A stretch of 64,000 bases of DNA from an uncultured Collinsella sp. (GTDB taxonomy: Bacteria; Actinomycetota; Coriobacteriia; Coriobacteriales; Coriobacteriaceae): positions 5,187 to 69,186 of the forward strand of contig CABQWP010000004.1 of the NCBI GenBank assembly GCA_902467875.1. The letters are read 5' to 3'. The position numbers were made by a program, and so were the translations under genes. Of the stretch, positions 6,774 to 15,491 are shown one piece after another. Under the pieces are notes generated by a model. That model saw only the letters and a program-made list of their open reading frames with translations, made no database searches and was not told where the DNA came from. Within the stretch, counting starts at the first letter, position 1. Each line of letters starts with the position of its first letter.

Positions 6774-9455
6774 CTAGTCTTCGAGCAGGTCCTCAATAAA
6801 GCCGACGCGGTAGTTTTTGAAGATGACCTCGCCGCCATCTTGCGTGGCATCCAGGTCGACATCGCCCATGATGCCAAAGTCGTGGTCGCCATCCTCGTCG
6901 GCAAAAATCTGGTGCACGTGCCACACGTGATCGGTCTTCTCGTCGCTCTCGTCGATGGTAAACATCGCGGCACTGCGGGCGTCTCCGTCGGTGAGGATTT
7001 CCTCGTGCTGCTCGTGATAGGCGTCGAGGGCCTTTTGCCAGCGGACCTCGCTCATGCCCCAGTCCTCGTCGAGCTCGCCCAGATCGCGCACGTGTCCACG
7101 GGCCGCAAGGGTCACGCGGCGGAAGAGCGCGTTGCGCACCAGCAGCGTGCAGCCGCGGCGGTCGGCCACGACCTCGTCGATGCCCTGCGGCGGTGTGGCG
7201 TCGAGTGCAGCGGGGTTGCCGGCGTTCTCCCACTCGTCCACCAGGCTCGAGTCGACCGAGCGCACCACAAAGCCGAGCCACGAAATGATGTCACGCAAGC
7301 GCTCATCGCGCTTCTCAATGGGAACGGTGCGATCGAGGGAACGGTAGGCCTCGGCTAGGTAGCGCAGCAGAATGCCCTCGGAGCGGGCGATGCCGAGCTT
7401 TTGGATATAGCCCTTAAAGTCGCTCGCGCTCTCCAACATGTCGCGCAGGACGCTCTTGGGCGAGAGCTGGTAGTCGTTGGCCCAAGGTACTTCCTGGCAG
7501 TACTTGTCGAAGGCGGCATCGAGCAAGTCCTCGAGCGGCTTTTCGTAGGTGACGTCCTGGATGCGCTCCAGGCGTTCCTCATATTCGACGCCGTCAGCCT
7601 TCATTTCGGCCATCGCGCGGTCGCGCGCGGCGCGCTCCTGTGCACGCAGCACCTGCTTGGGATCCTCGAGCGTTGCCTCGACCATCGAGATCAGATCCAT
7701 GGTATAGGTCTCGCTCTCGGGGTCGAGCAGCTCCAGCGCGGCAAGCAAAAACGGCGAGAGCGGCTGGTCGAGCGCAAAGTCCTCGGGCAGATCGACCGTC
7801 AGCGCATAGTCGATGTCTGGTGCGGCGTCAGCCGGAGCGTCAGGCGCGGGCGGCACCTCGGTGCGAACGACGACGCCGGAATCGATGAGCGTGGCGAAGA
7901 TTTCGTCGGCACGAACCTCGAGCTTGGCCTTTTCCTCGGGAGTCTGCAGACTCGTCTCGATGAGGTCGTGTACGCGGGCTCGGGCATCGCCGCCCTGCTC
8001 GACCACGCTAATCACCATGGAGTGCGTGATGCGCAGGCGCGGCTTGAGCGTTTCGGGCTGCGTCTCGATCAGGCGCTCAAAGGTCTGCTTGTTCCAGGTG
8101 ACAAAGCCCTCGGGGGCCTTCTTCTTTTTAATCTTGCGGAGCTTCTTGGGGTCGTCGCCCGCCTTGGCCATGAGCTTGGCATTCTCGATCTCGTGCTCCG
8201 GGGCCTCGGCGATGACCATACCCTCGGTGTCAAAGCCCGAGCGACCGGCGCGACCAGCGATCTGATGGAACTCACGGGCGCGCAGGCGACGCATCTTGTA
8301 GCCGTCGAACTTGGTGAGCGCGGTGAGGACCACGGTGTGGATGGGCACGTTGATGCCGACGCCGAGTGTGTCGGTGCCGCAAATGACGGGCAGTAGGCCC
8401 TGCTGTGCCAGGCGCTCGACCAGTAGGCGATAGCGCGGCAGCATACCGGCGTGGTGCACGCCGACGCCGCAGCCAAGCAAGCGCTTGAGGATCTTGCCGA
8501 AGGCCGTCGAGAAGCTCGTGCCCTTGGCCGCCTCCTTGATGGCCTCGCGCTGCTCCTTGCTGGCAATGCCAAAGTTGGCGAGCGACTGTGCCGTCGCAAG
8601 TGCGGCGTCCTGGCTAAAGTGCACGATGTAGAGCGGGGCCTCGCCGCGGCGCATCGCGAGCTCGACGGTGCCCTCGAGCGAGGTCGTCACGTAGTCGTAG
8701 CTCAGCGGCACGGGGCGTGGGGCATCGACGACCAAGTCGCAGGTAGCACCGGTGTGTTCCTCGAGCGAGGCGGCGATCGCGGTGACATCGCCGAGCGTGG
8801 CGCTCATGAGCATGAATTGCGTGTGAGGCAGGGTGAGCAGCGGCACCTGCCAGGCCCAACCGCGATCGGGGTCGGCAAAGTAGTGGAACTCGTCCATGGC
8901 GACGCAGCCAACATCGGCATCCTCGCCCTCGCGCAGTGCGTCGTTGGCAAGGATCTCTGCCGTGCAGCAGATGACGGGCGCCTTGGTGTTGATATGCGTA
9001 TCACCGGTGATCATGCCGACGTTATCGCGGCCGAGCACCTGCACAAGGTCGAAAAACTTTTCGCTGACCAGAGCCTTGATAGGGGCCGTGTAGTAGCAGC
9101 GCTTGCCCTGCGCCATGCCCATAAAGAGCATGCCCAGCGCGACAAGCGACTTGCCCGATCCGGTCGGTGTTCCCAAAATGACATGGTCACCGGCGGCTAG
9201 ATCCATGAGGGCCTCTTCTTGGTGGTCCCACAGCTCAATGCCGCGGTCGCTCGTCCATTCAAAGAAACGTTCGAAGGCCTGGTCGGGCGTGAGCCATGGT
9301 TCGGGCTCGCTGCCATCCTCGGGCTCCCACCAGGTGGGGGAGAGTGCGCCGAGCGAGCCGAACTCGGCTTCGGTTCCCGTGCCGCCCGAGAATGAGCTGG
9401 CGGCGCCGGCGCCGGAAACGGTGCTGGCGGAAGTATCTGTCGTGGTCTGTGCCAT
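6774..9455 (-). CDS. DEAD/DEAH-box helicase with DUF3516 C-terminus
   Basis: An 893-residue superfamily 2 helicase. Walker A is GTPTGSGKS at residues 95-103, motif II is DEFH at 188-191, motif III is SATLGD, and the second RecA lobe has GTDTLGVGIN and QIAGRAGRSG. The C-terminal 400 residues correspond to the DUF3516 region typical of actinobacterial Ski2/Mtr4-like helicases, suggesting RNA unwinding, though the in vivo substrate is unknown. The start chosen is the ATG at 9455; the frame stays open to 9626, but that extension crosses an intergenic inverted repeat and is not conserved-looking. The first 45 residues are low-complexity Ser/Thr/Gly. Confidence 0.88.
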   Translation of the reverse strand: MAQTTTDTSASTVSGAGAASSFSGGTGTEAEFGSLGALSPTWWEPEDGSEPEPWLTPDQAFERFFEWTSDRGIELWDHQEEALMDLAAGDHVILGTPTGSGKSLVALGMLFMGMAQGKRCYYTAPIKALVSEKFFDLVQVLGRDNVGMITGDTHINTKAPVICCTAEILANDALREGEDADVGCVAMDEFHYFADPDRGWAWQVPLLTLPHTQFMLMSATLGDVTAIAASLEEHTGATCDLVVDAPRPVPLSYDYVTTSLEGTVELAMRRGEAPLYIVHFSQDAALATAQSLANFGIASKEQREAIKEAAKGTSFSTAFGKILKRLLGCGVGVHHAGMLPRYRLLVERLAQQGLLPVICGTDTLGVGINVPIHTVVLTALTKFDGYKMRRLRAREFHQIAGRAGRSGFDTEGMVIAEAPEHEIENAKLMAKAGDDPKKLRKIKKKKAPEGFVTWNKQTFERLIETQPETLKPRLRITHSMVISVVEQGGDARARVHDLIETSLQTPEEKAKLEVRADEIFATLIDSGVVVRTEVPPAPDAPADAAPDIDYALTVDLPEDFALDQPLSPFLLAALELLDPESETYTMDLISMVEATLEDPKQVLRAQERAARDRAMAEMKADGVEYEERLERIQDVTYEKPLEDLLDAAFDKYCQEVPWANDYQLSPKSVLRDMLESASDFKGYIQKLGIARSEGILLRYLAEAYRSLDRTVPIEKRDERLRDIISWLGFVVRSVDSSLVDEWENAGNPAALDATPPQGIDEVVADRRGCTLLVRNALFRRVTLAARGHVRDLGELDEDWGMSEVRWQKALDAYHEQHEEILTDGDARSAAMFTIDESDEKTDHVWHVHQIFADEDGDHDFGIMGDVDLDATQDGGEVIFKNYRVGFIEDLLED

Positions 9456-9576
9456 GTGGTTGCTTTCTCTCGCGTTTGTCCGCCAACTATTATGGCGTAG
9501 CGGCGGCGCGGGGTGCCAGCGCGCGAGAAAATGCAGGAAATGGGCGTTCTGTCCAGCTGTTTGGTACAGTTGCCAG

Positions 9577-9699
9577 CTAAGTGAGTAGACTTTTTGCGAT
9601 ATCGCGAGCACATGGCTTTTGTGCAAGGGATCTACCTGCGGTTTTAGTTTTCGTTATTCGGGTTGTGCTTGGCTATTGCAAAAAAGTCTACTCACTTAG
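9577..9699. repeat. Long-spaced inverted repeat in the 319-bp gap upstream of the helicase
   Basis: The 24-nt arm at 9577-9600 (CTAAGTGAGTAGACTTTTTG...) recurs inverted at 9675-9699, with only a T-run length difference and one substitution. The 74-bp interior has no recognisable coding potential. A short direct repeat (GCGCTTGTTT twice) follows at about 9731-9750. The rest of the gap (9456-9774) shows nothing else. It could be a miniature mobile element or a structured RNA. Confidence 0.6.
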
Positions 9700-9774
9700 G
9701 CTTGACGGTCGTTTGCTGGCGCCTATTTGCGCTTGTTTGCGCTTGTTTGCTGACGCCGCGACCATCAGAAGCCC

Positions 9775-10614
9775 CTAGGACTCCTGCGGCAGGCGCTTCT
9801 TGCCTTTGCGGGCGCGGTTTTTAAAGTTCGCGACGGCTTCTTCCATGCCCAGAGGTACATAGGTGAGCTCATCGAGGTTGTCGGGCAGGTAGCAGGCAAG
9901 GCTTTGCTCCTGCGCGCGACCCGTCGCGAGCTGATTGTCGCTGGGCTGTGCGCCGGGTGCGGCGCAAATGCCGTAGACGACGGCACCCATCTCGCGCGTG
10001 CGGCACTCGTACTCGGTCTCGGGATGCTCGGGATGGTCGCGGCGTACGTCGTCACTTACCCAAAGCGTATCGTAGCCGGCCGCGGCAAACTGCCCCAGGG
10101 CGTAGTCGCGCAATGGCTTGCTGTCGGTTCGCAGCGTGACGGTGGCGCCGGCTGAAAAGAGTGGGCGGTAGAGCGTCAGATGGTCGACATGGACGAGTCG
10201 TTTTTTGGCGTACTTGGCCTTGGGCTGCGGCGTGGGAAAGTTGATGGTGATGGCATCGAGCTCGCCTGCGGCAAACAGTTGCGGCAGCGATGCGGCGCCT
10301 CGGGGCAGGACGAGTGCGTTGGTCAGTTCCTGCTCGCAGATTTTCTGTGCGGTATAGGCGATGCAGATGGGTTCCTGGTCCATGCCGATAAAGAGCGTGT
10401 CGGGCTCACGGCGAGCGCGCTCAACCAGATAGGTGCCCTTGCCACAGCCAAGATCCAGGTGAAGGTGTTCGAAGGGCTTGCTGCCAGCTGGCGCGCAAGC
10501 CTCGCGCCAATCTCCGGCATAGGCCTCGGGGTTCGTCTCAATCGCATCGGCGTAGCGCTCCAGGCGCTCTTCGAGCACAAAGTTCTTAGGCGTGCGAACG
10601 TGGACGGCTCCCAT
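9775..10614 (-). CDS. trmB: tRNA (guanine-N7-)-methyltransferase
   Basis: TrmB methylates N7 of G46 in the variable loop of tRNAs using S-adenosylmethionine. The 279-residue protein has the SAM-binding LDLGCGKGTYLVE motif at residues 53-65, FIGMDQEP as the acidic second strand, and the family-specific ITINFPTPQPKAKYAKKRLVH block containing the substrate-handling residues. The C-terminal 50 residues (after the conserved EYECRTREM) extend past the usual end of the family and end in a basic KNRARKGKKRLPQ tail that could bind tRNA. AAGGAG precedes the ATG. Confidence 0.93.
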   Translation of the reverse strand: MGAVHVRTPKNFVLEERLERYADAIETNPEAYAGDWREACAPAGSKPFEHLHLDLGCGKGTYLVERARREPDTLFIGMDQEPICIAYTAQKICEQELTNALVLPRGAASLPQLFAAGELDAITINFPTPQPKAKYAKKRLVHVDHLTLYRPLFSAGATVTLRTDSKPLRDYALGQFAAAGYDTLWVSDDVRRDHPEHPETEYECRTREMGAVVYGICAAPGAQPSDNQLATGRAQEQSLACYLPDNLDELTYVPLGMEEAVANFKNRARKGKKRLPQES

Positions 10615-10636
10615 GAGGCTCCTTGGTCATAAATAT

Positions 10637-10658
10637 GGAACGCGTAGCTGCGCGTTCC
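10637..10658. other. Short stem-loop between trmB and the upstream methyltransferase
   Basis: GGAACGCG-tagctg-CGCGTTCC is a perfect 8-bp stem. It lies downstream of the minus-strand methyltransferase and upstream of trmB. There is no U-run, so it is at best a weak terminator or a 5' leader hairpin of trmB. Confidence 0.4.
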
Positions 10659-10732
10659 GTCAATGGGTTGAAAAAGGGTGGGCATAGCTTGCCCGAAAGA
10701 TGCGGTGCGGTTCGGCGGCGAGTCGCCGATAC

Positions 10733-11605
10733 CTACAGACGCTTGAGAATCACATAACGGTTGAGCTCTCCGCTGCGACCGTCGGCATGGAAACGCTCAA
10801 GCTCGCGCACGGGGACCTCGCCGCTCTTGTAGAACGTACGGACGCCGCGCACCAGGTCGGTGATCTGCTGATCGTCAAAGTGATGGCAATAGCGGTAGGC
10901 GTGGCGGTCGTTTTGCCAGCCAATGAGGTGGTCGCCGGCTTCAAACTGCGCTGAATCGTATCCCTCAAACGGCGGGGTGAGCTCGGCGCGGGCTTCGGCT
11001 CGAACGGCCTTGCGCGCCATGCGCTCGTCGTTCATAAACTCCCAAAAGCTGATGGCGATGATGCCGCCTGGGCGCGTCTGGCGCACCAGGGCGTCGAGCA
11101 CGCGTACACGGTATTCGCACGACGGCACATGGTGCATAAAGCCAAAGCAGACCGAGATGTCGGCGAGCGGGGCGTCGAAAAGCACGTCGGGCGTCTCGGC
11201 GGGGTTGAGCTTCATAAGGGCATCGAGCACGTCGAGTTCCTGGAAGTGCAGGTTGGGAATGCGCAGGGCGTGGCCACGTGCATCGATAGCCAAATCCTGA
11301 CACGAGTCGACGCCATAGAACTCAAACGGGCAGCTGGCATCTGCCGAGGGGTTTGCGCCGTCGACGCCCTTGGCGGCAAGTGCGCCGCCGGCGGCAAAGT
11401 TCTCGAATCGCATATTGCCGCAGGCAAGATCGAAGACGCGCACGGGATGCTCGATGGTGGCCACATCGAGCTGCTCGAGCGCGATGTCCATGGTGCGCAC
11501 CCAGCCGGGCCACGGGGCCTGGCGCGTATCGGAGAAGGAGGCGGAGTGCTCGCGATAGAACGTGTTATTGAGCTGGATGAGCGATGAGGCGAAATCGCGG
11601 TTCAC
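10733..11605 (-). CDS. Class I SAM-dependent methyltransferase
   Basis: A 290-residue Rossmann-fold methyltransferase. Motif I (VFDLACGNMRF) is at residues 57-67, the acidic strand-2 region follows (FYGVDSCQDLA), and DISVCFGFMHHVP corresponds to motif IV. The C-terminal half continues with a Trp/Tyr-rich WQNDRHAYRYCHHF segment. The substrate is unknown. The start is taken as GTG at 11605 because GGAGGGAG lies 9 bp upstream; an ATG at 11653 would place that ribosome binding site inside the gene. It runs in the same direction as trmB, 118 bp ahead of it. Confidence 0.8.
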   Translation of the reverse strand: MNRDFASSLIQLNNTFYREHSASFSDTRQAPWPGWVRTMDIALEQLDVATIEHPVRVFDLACGNMRFENFAAGGALAAKGVDGANPSADASCPFEFYGVDSCQDLAIDARGHALRIPNLHFQELDVLDALMKLNPAETPDVLFDAPLADISVCFGFMHHVPSCEYRVRVLDALVRQTRPGGIIAISFWEFMNDERMARKAVRAEARAELTPPFEGYDSAQFEAGDHLIGWQNDRHAYRYCHHFDDQQITDLVRGVRTFYKSGEVPVRELERFHADGRSGELNRYVILKRL

Positions 11606-11872
11606 GGCGCGGAACTCCCTCCGTTGGCGGTGCGGAATAAACAGTACGACCATACTACCGTTAACGCCGCAACGGGGACAACCGGGCTAGGTGCCATTGC
11701 TTTGTTTGGACACATTTCCGCAGCTCATATGCACCCGCAACCGCCGGTTGTCAAAAATCTCACTAGAATAGGTGGCATGCTTTTGGCAGTGGCGGATAGA
11801 TTTTTAACTGTGCAAGGCGCCTTAAGAACAAAAACGGTCCGGCGGCACGGCTGGCATCACATAGGAGGAACC

Positions 11873-12589
11873 ATGAATGTAGAAACTGCGCAGCGGCTCG
11901 CCGACCTTCGCCGCAGCAAAGGCTTTAGCCAAGAAGGGCTGGCACGAAAGCTGGGGCTGTCGCGCCAGGCGGTCAGTAAATGGGAGCGCGCGGAGAGCTC
12001 GCCCGATACCGAGAACCTGATCTCGCTCGCCAAGCTCTATGGCGTGAGCCTGGACGAGCTGCTCAATCCGAGCGATGAGATCGAGGACGATATCGAGTTT
12101 GAGAACGAGGACCGCGCCCGTCAGCGCGAGGCCGAGGCAGCAGAGCGCGCTCGCACCCATGAGGCGGCGGCGCGCGCTACCGAGGCGGCAACGCAGGCGA
12201 GTGATGCCGCCGCCAAGGCGGCGCAAGCGGCAAGCTGGAGTGCGCAGGCCGCCAATGCCGCTACGGCGCAGGCGACGAGTGGCGGCGCAGTTGGCTCGAC
12301 TCCGGTGAAGGGCCCGTTCCAGTCGTTCCCGTATTGGGCCGTGTGCTGGCTGCTGTTCTTTTTGCTGATGTTCCTGTTTGATGCCGGCCCCTTTGCCGCG
12401 CTGATCTTCTTCACGATTCCCATCTATCACTGGGTGGCGCGTGCGCTCGATGGTGATTGGGCGCGTGGAGATATTCAGGTTGGTCCGGCGCCGGTGGCGG
12501 CTAGGGCTCAGAATACTTCCGCTTCAGTTGATACTGACGTGGCTACCGCGACTACCGCTGACCGGATCGCCAAAGAGGGTGATGAATGA
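11873..12589 (+). CDS. Membrane-anchored XRE-family transcriptional regulator
   Basis: Residues 5-60 form a Cro/C1-type helix-turn-helix (GLARKLGLSRQAVSKWERAESSPD) with the DELLNP segment that usually closes this domain in Firmicute/Actinobacterial regulators. An alanine-rich acidic/basic coiled coil follows (about 75-150), then two hydrophobic helices (about 160-200) and a polar tail. The protein would tether its DNA-binding domain to the membrane. AGGAGG precedes the ATG. Its stop codon overlaps the next start (ATGATGA), so it is translationally coupled to a DUF4097 membrane protein, which is a likely partner in envelope stress sensing. Confidence 0.85.
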   Translation: MNVETAQRLADLRRSKGFSQEGLARKLGLSRQAVSKWERAESSPDTENLISLAKLYGVSLDELLNPSDEIEDDIEFENEDRARQREAEAAERARTHEAAARATEAATQASDAAAKAAQAASWSAQAANAATAQATSGGAVGSTPVKGPFQSFPYWAVCWLLFFLLMFLFDAGPFAALIFFTIPIYHWVARALDGDWARGDIQVGPAPVAARAQNTSASVDTDVATATTADRIAKEGDE

Positions 12590-13485
12590 TGAAGCTTTCG
12601 CATGAATCCAAGGTACGCTTGGGCGTTGGCATCGGAGCGTTTGTGCTCATCGTTGGGCTTATATTTGGTGCTTCGCGGCTATTGACTCATTCCAATATGG
12701 TGCGTACGACCGGTATTCTATCTGGCCATTTGTCTGATTTTGACGATATGTTTGACGACGATGATCTCTTGGATAGCGGTAACTATTCCGCTCGGCCTCA
12801 GCAGCTTTCGTGTACGACCTTTGATGCCGATGAGTTTCGCTACCTCGATTTCGATATCGATGCGGCTACGGTGGACGTCAAGGTTGTTGATGGCAACAAG
12901 GCTCGCGTTATCGAGCGGGGACGCGTTGCCAATGGTATGGATGCCTCCAAGGCCGCGACGCAGAACATCGCATCCGTCGAGGACTCGACGCTCAAGGTTT
13001 CTCAGTTTGGAAGTGATGACGGTAAGGCAATTGACCGCTCGGTTACGGTTGAACTGCCGCGCCGTGTTGCCGAACATCTGAAGGGAGTCAACGCGCACGT
13101 GGGCTCGGGTGATCTGCAGATTGCCGGTGTCACCTGTGATGGTTTCGACCTTTTCCTGGGTGCGGGAGATGTAGAGTTTGCGGGCAGCGTGACTGATGCG
13201 CTTAGTGCAGAGGTCGGGTCGGGCGATGTAACGTTCGAGCTCTACCAGGCCCCCGCGAAGTCGATGGACGTGAGTGTGGGCTCGGGCGATGTGGAGATGA
13301 CGGTTCCAAACTCTACGGGCTTTAAGGCGAGCCTCACCTTGGGCAGCGGCGACTTCGAGAGCGATTTCCTTCCGCTTGACTACGACGGCGAGACCATTTT
13401 GAATCTTGAATTCGATAATGGCGATAAGTCCGCCACGTATCGTTTTGAGGTTGGTTCGGGCGACATGTCATTTGATTCAGAGTGA
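12586..13485 (+). CDS. DUF4097-type membrane-anchored beta-helix protein
   Basis: A 299-residue protein with an N-terminal transmembrane anchor (about 10-30) and a long extracytoplasmic beta-rich domain. Five repeats of a (N/V)GSGD(V/L/M/F) motif with period near 20-25 residues are visible (HVGSGDLQ, VGSGDVTF, VGSGDVEM, LGSGDFES, VGSGDMSF), the hallmark of DUF4097/putative adhesin beta-solenoid repeats. In other bacteria such proteins are paired with membrane regulators such as PspC or LiaI-like proteins. Two adjacent ATG codons (12586, 12589) overlap the upstream stop. Confidence 0.82.
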   Translation: MMKLSHESKVRLGVGIGAFVLIVGLIFGASRLLTHSNMVRTTGILSGHLSDFDDMFDDDDLLDSGNYSARPQQLSCTTFDADEFRYLDFDIDAATVDVKVVDGNKARVIERGRVANGMDASKAATQNIASVEDSTLKVSQFGSDDGKAIDRSVTVELPRRVAEHLKGVNAHVGSGDLQIAGVTCDGFDLFLGAGDVEFAGSVTDALSAEVGSGDVTFELYQAPAKSMDVSVGSGDVEMTVPNSTGFKASLTLGSGDFESDFLPLDYDGETILNLEFDNGDKSATYRFEVGSGDMSFDSE

Positions 13486-13533
13486 CGGGCGGTTATCGAA
13501 GACTTATAAACCATAGCTGCACTCTTTGATGAA

Positions 13534-13571
13534 GGCGCCGAAGCCGAGATCGGCTCCGGTGCCTTTGCCTT
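13534..13571 (+). terminator. Intrinsic terminator after the XRE/DUF4097 operon
   Basis: GGCGCCGAAGCCGA (13534-13547) pairs with TCGGCTCCGGTGCC (13550-13563) apart from one A-C mismatch and a G-T wobble, followed by TTTGCCTTT. It ends 13 bp before the elp3 start. Confidence 0.7.
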
Positions 13572-13583
13572 TACAATGGGGAC

Positions 13584-15491
13584 ATGGAACAGATTATCTT
13601 GAACATACTCGTGGCTCTGCGTCGCGGCGAGACCGTGGACGACAAAGCGCTCGTCAAACTGATACATGCCGAGGCGCGCCGTGAGGGTGCCGACAAACGC
13701 GATTTGGCCAAGCGCCGTCTGCTGCCGTTCTACCAGCGGGTAAAACGTGAAGAGCCGGCTCGTTGGGCTGGGTGGAATGTCGATGCCGAGCTGGAACGTC
13801 GACTGCTGCAGGTGCTGCGTATGAAGCCTCGTCGCACGGCCTCGGGCGTGGCGACCATTACCGTCATCACCAAGCCCTGGCCGTGCTCGGGCGATTGCCT
13901 GTTTTGCCCCAACGATCTGCGCATGCCTAAAAGCTATCTGCATGCCGAGCCGGCGTGCGCCCGTGCGGAGCAAAACTGCTTCGACCCGTATCTGCAGGTG
14001 AGCGCTCGTCTGACCGCGCTTTCGCAGATGGGGCATGCGACCGACAAGATAGAGCTCATCGTGCTCGGTGGCACCTGGAGCGACTATCCGCAAGGGTACC
14101 AGACATGGTTTATGTCGGAGCTCTTTCGTGCGCTCAATGATGATGCGGTGGCGGGCGTGGCGGCCAACCCCATGTTGGCGTGCCCGGGCATCAGCCGTGC
14201 CGAGGCAGGGCGCCTGCTCGATGACGCTCCCGCCGATGCCCTGCCGCCGGTGGTAACAGAGCGCCGCGAGCGCTATCGGGCTGCCGGCATTGCGACAGAC
14301 GAGGCTGAGCTTGCTGCCGGCGTTGCCGACGAGCAGGGGCGTGTGGATGCTGTCGTTGGTGGCTATAACCGCGCAGTGCGTCGTCTGTACGGCCCCGGTA
14401 CGCCATGGGGCGAGGCTGCCGAGTGGCAGACGGCAACGATGGAGGAGCTTGAGCGTCAGCAGCGCATCAACGAGACGGCGAAGCATCGCGTGGTGGGGCT
14501 CGTTATCGAGACGCGCCCCGATGCCGTAACGCCGCAGGCCCTCACGCTCATCCGCCGCCTGGGTTGCACAAAGATTCAGATGGGTATTCAGAGTCTCGAC
14601 CAACATTTGCTCGATATCAACGAGCGTCGCATTTCGGTGGCGCAGATCGAGCGGGCGTTTTCGCTTGCGCGCTTGTTTGGCTTTAAGATCCACGCGCACT
14701 TTATGCTCAACTTGTTGGGCGCTACGCCCGAGGGGGACAAGCGCGACTACGAGCGCTTCATGACCGAGGGCGCTTTTATGCCCGACGAGGTCAAGGTCTA
14801 CCCGTGCGCGCTCATCGAGGGCTCGCGTTTGGTGGGCTGCTATGAGCGCGGCGAGTGGCGCCCCTATACCGAGGAAGAGCTGCTCGATGTGTTGGCCGAC
14901 GACATCGTAGTGACGCCGGCGTTCTGCCGCATCAGTCGCATGATCCGCGACTTTAGCTCCGACGACATCATGGTGGGCAACAAGAAGCCCAACCTGCGTC
15001 AGCTCGTTGAGAACCGCTTGGCTGCTCGGGGTGACGGTGCGACGGTGCGCGAGATTCGCTATCGCGAGATCAGCACGGCGGGTGCCGACTTGGATGAGCT
15101 GACCCTTGACGAGGAAGTGGCATACGAGACGCCGGTGACGCACGAGCGCTTTTTGCAGTGGGTGACGCCGCAGGGCAAGATCGCGGGCTTTTTGCGGTTG
15201 TCGCTGCCCGATCGCGCCTTTGTCACCGCGCATGCGGGCGAATTGCCGACGAGGCCGGAGGAGGCGATGATTCGCGAGGTGCACGTCTATGGCATGGCGG
15301 CGCGCGTGGGCGACCAGGGCCAGGCGGCGCAGCATCACGGGTTGGGGCGCGTGCTCGTAGAGCGTGCGTGCCAGATTGCTCGAGACGCGGGGTATACGCA
15401 CATCAACGTGATTAGCGCGATCGGTACGCGCGAGTACTATCGCCATTTGGGTTTTTACGACCATGGACTCTATCTGCAAAAGGAGCTCTAA
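13584..15491 (+). CDS. Elp3-like radical SAM/GNAT tRNA U34-modifying enzyme
   Basis: A 635-residue protein with the Elp3 two-domain layout. The radical SAM domain carries C101-x3-C105-x2-C108 (CSGDCLFC) for the 4Fe-4S cluster, and the C-terminal GNAT acetyltransferase domain (about 500-635) has HVYGMAARVG...QHHGLGRVLVERA as the acetyl-CoA loop. Elp3 initiates carboxymethyl-type modification at C5 of wobble U34. Bacterial Elp3 acts without the other eukaryotic Elongator subunits, and none are present here. The Shine-Dalgarno sequence is weak. The stop directly abuts the next gene's ATG, so they are coupled. Confidence 0.92.
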   Translation: MEQIILNILVALRRGETVDDKALVKLIHAEARREGADKRDLAKRRLLPFYQRVKREEPARWAGWNVDAELERRLLQVLRMKPRRTASGVATITVITKPWPCSGDCLFCPNDLRMPKSYLHAEPACARAEQNCFDPYLQVSARLTALSQMGHATDKIELIVLGGTWSDYPQGYQTWFMSELFRALNDDAVAGVAANPMLACPGISRAEAGRLLDDAPADALPPVVTERRERYRAAGIATDEAELAAGVADEQGRVDAVVGGYNRAVRRLYGPGTPWGEAAEWQTATMEELERQQRINETAKHRVVGLVIETRPDAVTPQALTLIRRLGCTKIQMGIQSLDQHLLDINERRISVAQIERAFSLARLFGFKIHAHFMLNLLGATPEGDKRDYERFMTEGAFMPDEVKVYPCALIEGSRLVGCYERGEWRPYTEEELLDVLADDIVVTPAFCRISRMIRDFSSDDIMVGNKKPNLRQLVENRLAARGDGATVREIRYREISTAGADLDELTLDEEVAYETPVTHERFLQWVTPQGKIAGFLRLSLPDRAFVTAHAGELPTRPEEAMIREVHVYGMAARVGDQGQAAQHHGLGRVLVERACQIARDAGYTHINVISAIGTREYYRHLGFYDHGLYLQKEL

